NCBI GenBank assembly: GCA_024663395.1
Contig: JANFAH010000013.1
Location: 62,001-126,000 of the forward strand
Reading direction: 5' to 3'
DNA length: 64,000 bases
Source of the DNA: Pisolithus tinctorius
Lineage: Eukaryota; Basidiomycota; Agaricomycetes; Boletales; Pisolithaceae
The first letter of the stretch is position 1, and the number at the start of each line of letters is the position of its first letter. Below are positions 59,644 through 64,000 of this stretch, one piece after another. Position numbers and translations under genes: made by a program. A model generated the notes under the pieces. The model had not been told where the DNA came from. It saw only the letters and a list, made by a program, of their open reading frames with translations, and searched no databases.

Positions 59644-62060
59644 TCATCCTCTGATCGACGTACCCCTGTCGGTCGAGAACGACTTTACCCTTCCCAGTGC
59701 AGCAGGCGTAGTCCCCGCATTCGCATTCATACTCATGTACAATGCGTCGACACCCGGACTCCTCATATACGAATACGGCGTTCCTGCGACAGAACTTGGA
59801 GGAAGAGTTATTCCAGCGGCCGTGTACCCAGATGGCGGTAGCGGAACGCCTGCGGCACCCCCACCATACGAAGTAGTAGAGGGTGTGTATCTCGCATTCG
59901 ATGGCACACGGTACCGTGTGGGCGTAGTAGAAAGCGACTCAGCGTCACTCGACGAATCGTCTGAATCTTCTCTCCGCGCGAACTTATCCAGTGGAGGTGG
60001 TATGACAGCAGGTGTATCCCCACCACTTTTAACACTGCCGCCATTGGGAAGGCCTGCAGCAACAGTGCTTCCAGAATAACTACCGTACGAGGGGAGACGA
60101 TGATGGTACGTTTCGACCGTCGACTGCGGGAGCGGGACACCCGCGGCCGTATACCGTGTGTCACGACTCGAATGTGTCAGTGGCGTAGGCGGGCCTGTAG
60201 GGACAAAACCTGGGGGAAGAACACCATCGGGGAGAGTAATAGGGATCGTATCGTCCGTCGGGGATAGAGGGTCCGTAGTCGATGTTTCTTCCTGATGGGT
60301 GGGAAGTGGCATTGGCCGATCCGCATCCGCTGGGCTGAGAAGATGAGTACGAGTTGCTGAAATCGTACTTTGAGAATTATTCGAGGCTGGGCGAGACTGC
60401 GTATGAAATGAGTAATCCCACAGGAGATCTACCGAGTATTTACAAGCATGAACGTACCGGTGGTTGAATAACGATATTGAAGGTCCCAGACGATGACGTA
60501 CTCGCTGGACGAGAGCCGCCTTTCAGATCGACAGAGAGACACTGAGAAGGGGACCTCAATGTATTTGAATGTGCGACTTCGACATGTGTACGAGGCTTAG
60601 GCATCGACACGTGCACGAAGCCACTCTATGAATAGGACATGAGGCCTGAGACCAAAGGTATTGAGAACACGCTTTCTCAGCGACCTACTTACCTCGTCCA
60701 CGAGATCTTCGCTACTCCGCTTGCCACTGCCGCTGGACGGTGTGAGAGACTCCTGGAAGCTCGCCTCAAGGATGGGACTGAGACCACCTGCAGGATTGCT
60801 ACGAGTGACATGCTCCGGTGCGTGGAGCAAGTCAAGCTCGGATGTACGAGTTGAAGAGCCTAAGCTATCACCAGAGGACCGTCGCCGAGCCCTTGGTGGC
60901 CGCCGGTCAGCGTGGGTTTCAGTTGGTGGTTGAGTTGGCGGTCGCGGTTCGGGAACCATATGAAGAAATTGTTCGACAGGAACTGGCACGGGGATGCGAG
61001 GTGATACTGGGGAACGGGATCTATTAGATAATGCAGGTGAACCTGTAGTCGGGGTTGGAGGCGGTCGAGCCAATTCGTAGGGAGCGGGAAGTCGAATGAG
61101 GAGAGACGAATCAGCTTCAGGAATCCATCCGTCGGGGAGAATTTCCGGGTGCATTCCTGCTGGCGAGTACATGGTCGTTCGCGCGGAGGACGACGCTGCT
61201 GCCGCACGGCTGCGAGAACGAGAGCGAGTTCCATGGTTCGCGTTCGGGTGACTGGGTGCAGAACTACTGCCGTTGCTGGGAGGGAAGTGAGTGGTAGTTG
61301 CTGTGTAAGGGGGCTCAGTCTCTTCTGCGAGGTCGCCGCGCGACTTGCGAGCCTCGCTGTCGTCGGGAGCGACAAAATATTTCTCCGCCACACGATCAGC
61401 AGTCGCACGTCCGGTGACGTATCCCTTGTTTCTTCCATTGAGGTAACCTATGTCCTTGCCCATCTCGATACCTTCTCGCAACCCTTGCTTTCTCCCTTGT
61501 TCTCTAGCCAGCTCAATCACCTTCTCTTCGTTCATCTTCCTAACTTTCCTCCGCAACTTGGTCGCCTCTTCTTCCGCCTCTCTCCTTTGATCCTCTACCT
61601 GTTGCAAGACATTTTGAGCCTTGAATATTTCCTTCTGCGCCTCCTCAAACGTCACTTTGTATAACCGCAGTTCCTCTGTCAACCTCGCGACGTCACTTTG
61701 AGCAACCAACCGAATATCGTTGGCATCTTTGAGGCGCGTGACGACGTCTTTGAGTTTACGCTCGGCAGTATCCGCACGGTCCTGTTCGAAGGCGAGCTGA
61801 GAGGTGACAAGGGAGAGCTCCTGCTGTAAATCACGGGTTGTTTCCTGCTCAATAGCAAGAAGACGCATGAGCTCCTTAACTGTCGGAAGCTGACGTTTAG
61901 CATCCCTGACCGCAGACCTTGAAGAAGACCCGCTGGAAGAATGGCTATGTGAACGGGTAGCCGAGGAAGGCGGAGGAGAAGGGGGGAGCGACTTGTCAGG
62001 ATGGCATTGGGCATTGGGTGCAGCCTTCATGAGAGGTGGGGGGCTCTTTGAGGCGTCCAT
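59644..62060 (-). CDS. Coiled-coil, Ser/Pro-rich protein of unknown function
   Basis: Three exons (60693-62060, 60458-60625, 59644-60396), phase 0 at both joins, give 762 residues. The start MDASKSPPPLMKAAPN is preferred over an upstream ATG at 62159 because the longer leader is low-quality. A long coiled coil lies at about residues 70-190 (PTVKELMRLLAIEQETTRDL through EEATKLRRKVRKMNEEKVIE). A Gly-rich motif (LREGIEMGKDIGYLNGRNKG) follows, then disordered Ser/Pro/Arg-rich sequence, the small middle exon (TFNIVIQPP) and a C-terminal part rich in VPLPPS-type repeats (AAGVPLPQS, AAGVPLPPS, AAGITLPPS). No known catalytic domain. A scaffold role is a guess. Confidence 0.78.
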
Positions 62061-63880
62061 CTCTGACTGGTTCGGGACTAATACTACTATAGTTTTGTTA
62101 CAATAAGAACGGAACAGCCGCCTGTGATCCGAGAAATGATTACATGATTGAGAATCCAAACAATTGCCAAACAGAGGACCACTTCACCTCGGAAATCGGC
62201 GGCGACTCTCAGAGGACCTGAACGTCATCAAGTTCCAGAGCAATGAACGTACCTCTAGACTCTACTTATCTCAAGAATCACAATTTTTTGGATACGGCAG
62301 CGCGACATTCTTAGGGCTGCAATGGAGTATCACCCGTAACACCGGTTTAAGCAAGGACTCAGGTGCTTTTCATACCGTCCAGGAGATCCACAAAAAATAC
62401 TGAGAAGATTTGATATGGCCCCAATTCTGATGACTCGCCGGACATTTGTAAGATGAGGATGTACGTCTGCTTACTCCATTTTGAGTGCCTTTCCACTCTA
62501 GTAGGGAATGTGTGTGTTACAATGTACGCGCTATACATTACTGCAGAACCAACACGAGGATAGCGCGTTGGCTTTACGAGACTTCTACCACAGCGAGGTC
62601 CACTCTTTCCGCTATTCTTTGAAAAAACTGACCGACACGTGTTCTGCTAGCCTATTATGAATTGCGGCGTGGTCGACGCGTATGATTTGGTAGGTGATGT
62701 TAAGTTAACCTGACAGTTTGAGCACTGAATCCCATAAATGCTTTCTCCCCCGCCCGGATTAGCCCCTCAATGCGTGACATCCAGCTCAAGAACGCGTACA
62801 AATCATTGCGGTTATCATATCTGAATCGGTGCGAAGTTGAACTTGCCGTCCTAGCTTTCTGTTTTGCATGAGAAACAAGTTCGACTACGCGGTCAGTATT
62901 TCTCCCGAAAGCGAAGTGGTTCTCCCTCCGATTGGAGGGGAAGGAAGCATCGACGTTCACCAGGCGTGTTGCCAGACAAACACAACATGTTGATTATCGG
63001 ATAGTTTTGGCTGTCGTTTCGAGGCATGCACTAGGCGCTATGGCGATACGGGCACTTCGGTGAGAATCCCTCTGTCCTCCCACCTCGCTTCGAGGACGCT
63101 CACGTGCTTCGACACCGTTGGGAGAAGAATCGCTCCCGCCATTGCTCTACGAGGGCGGAAATTTTGTGTAATCTCTTAAAGGAGTGTGTAGCAAAGGATT
63201 CTTTGTCGGAACCAAAATTTTCTAGACCTGCCCTGGGACGGTTTCCAGGATAAACCAAGACTTTTTTCGGTGTTGCGTGTATCCCTACCGAAGGTACGTG
63301 GCCTAGGTGATAATTTGGTGATTCTCCAGCTATAGGGAACTGCGCAGTTGATGCTGGTAGTGGCACCGACGGCGAACTCGCCGGCTGAAGAGTACTTGTC
63401 TTCCCAACCTCTTCTTCGCGCACCTGTATACGTGTAGTTGGTGACGTTGAAGTGCCGTTATCGCGTGCAGTGTTCTTGTTGTATGAACTATCACACCAGA
63501 TTGGTGTGCATTAAGCTCGAAGCGTCGACAAAGGGTGTAGTTGTACCGAGATCCACAGCTGCGTCAGGTGAGGAGCCTTATCAATCGCCCAAACCTGAGG
63601 GGGGAGGCCTTGCTCAAAACCTAAGTCGCAAAATGTCGACTTTACCGTAGAATCATGTACACGACTCAAGGGTCTCAGAGCGACGACTGGAGGTTGAAAT
63701 GGGTAAAATCAAACATGGAGCGTACATGAATTACCAGGAAAACTAACTTATGGTTACAGCACGATACACGATTTGAGCAAGATGTATGTATGGGAGCGGC
63801 ATATCATTAGGACCGTCATAGAGTAGCACATCTGACCTGCTCCTTGTTCATTCCTCTTCAAGGCTTCATCGATTCTTCCC
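62061..63880. other. Mostly gene-free; possible decayed coding segments on the minus strand
   Basis: Upstream region of the 62060 gene, then two minus-strand open stretches: 63100-63510 (ending SFKRLHKISALVEQWRERFF) and 62700-62960 (containing RFRYDNRNDLYAFLSWMSRI). Their composition looks protein-like, but they lack starts, stops separate them, and no intron joins them cleanly. I do not recognise them; a pseudogene is plausible. Confidence 0.35.
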
Positions 63881-64000
63881 TTAAGCCTTCTCTGCCGCCC
63901 TCGCCAACTGGATTTTCAACACCTGCATTTCCAGCAAAAGTTGCTGCTCCCGATTTTCCGAGGCTAGTAAAGCTTGCTGTCGCTCACGTTTCTTTGCCTC
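63881..64000 (-). CDS. C-terminal end of a coiled-coil protein (partial)
   Basis: An open frame runs in from the right edge and stops at 63881-63883. The last 39 residues are a heptad-rich helix (EAKKRERQQALLASENREQQ, then LLLEMQVLKIQLARAAEKA), typical of a C-terminal coiled coil. The identity cannot be told from this fragment. Confidence 0.6.
   Translation of the reverse strand, partial: EAKKRERQQALLASENREQQLLLEMQVLKIQLARAAEKA

Overview
The window is nuclear DNA of a filamentous basidiomycete, most likely an Agaricomycete. Genes are dense and broken by many 48-75 nt GT-AG introns. The gene set includes a membrane-anchored GH5 glucanase, a CFEM/GPI protein, a TEA/ATTS regulator and fungal P450 clades. 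I rebuilt exons by hand from splice signals and frame continuity; most models close exactly in frame, which is the main evidence for them.

Layout. 0-0.5 kb: 5' end of ERG6 (sterol C24-methyltransferase), running off the left edge. 2.4-3.3 kb: CFEM-domain, GPI-anchored surface protein. 3.6-9.3 kb: tandem pair of membrane proteins of the histidine-acid-phosphatase/PGAM-like fold, with the same nine-exon structure, a 6-nt microexon and degenerate catalytic motifs. 10.3-12.6 kb: divergent pair of an SRP72-like gene lacking its TPR core and a pinin (MemA) splicing-factor gene, 81 bp between start codons. 13.3-14.0 kb: decayed LIM/RhoGAP fragment. 14.3-18.6 kb: DNA2 nuclease-helicase. 21.3-23.6 kb: TEA/ATTS transcription factor. 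27.8-31.4 kb: GH5 exo-1,3-beta-glucanase with an N-terminal membrane anchor.

33-52.5 kb is the most dynamic part. It holds a small secreted-protein candidate, a decayed duplicate of the pinin 3' end, three closely related P450 genes (one on +, two nearly identical direct repeats on -), a conserved protein of unknown function, a CYP7/8-like P450 and a diverged fourth member of the first P450 family. Expansion was by local segmental duplication, and all four family members carry a 12-nt microexon over the I-helix. No terpene synthase, PKS or NRPS is in the window, so this is a P450 array and not a demonstrable biosynthetic cluster.

53.2-64 kb is housekeeping-like: TIM50, a coiled-coil/PH protein, two proteins of unknown function, a tRNA-Thr(CGT), and the 3' end of a coiled-coil gene at the right edge.

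No intact transposon, LTR pair, CRISPR array or rRNA was seen. Long gene-free stretches (18.7-21.3, 23.7-27.8, 31.4-33.1, 42.3-44.2 kb) hold only short, unconvincing ORFs.
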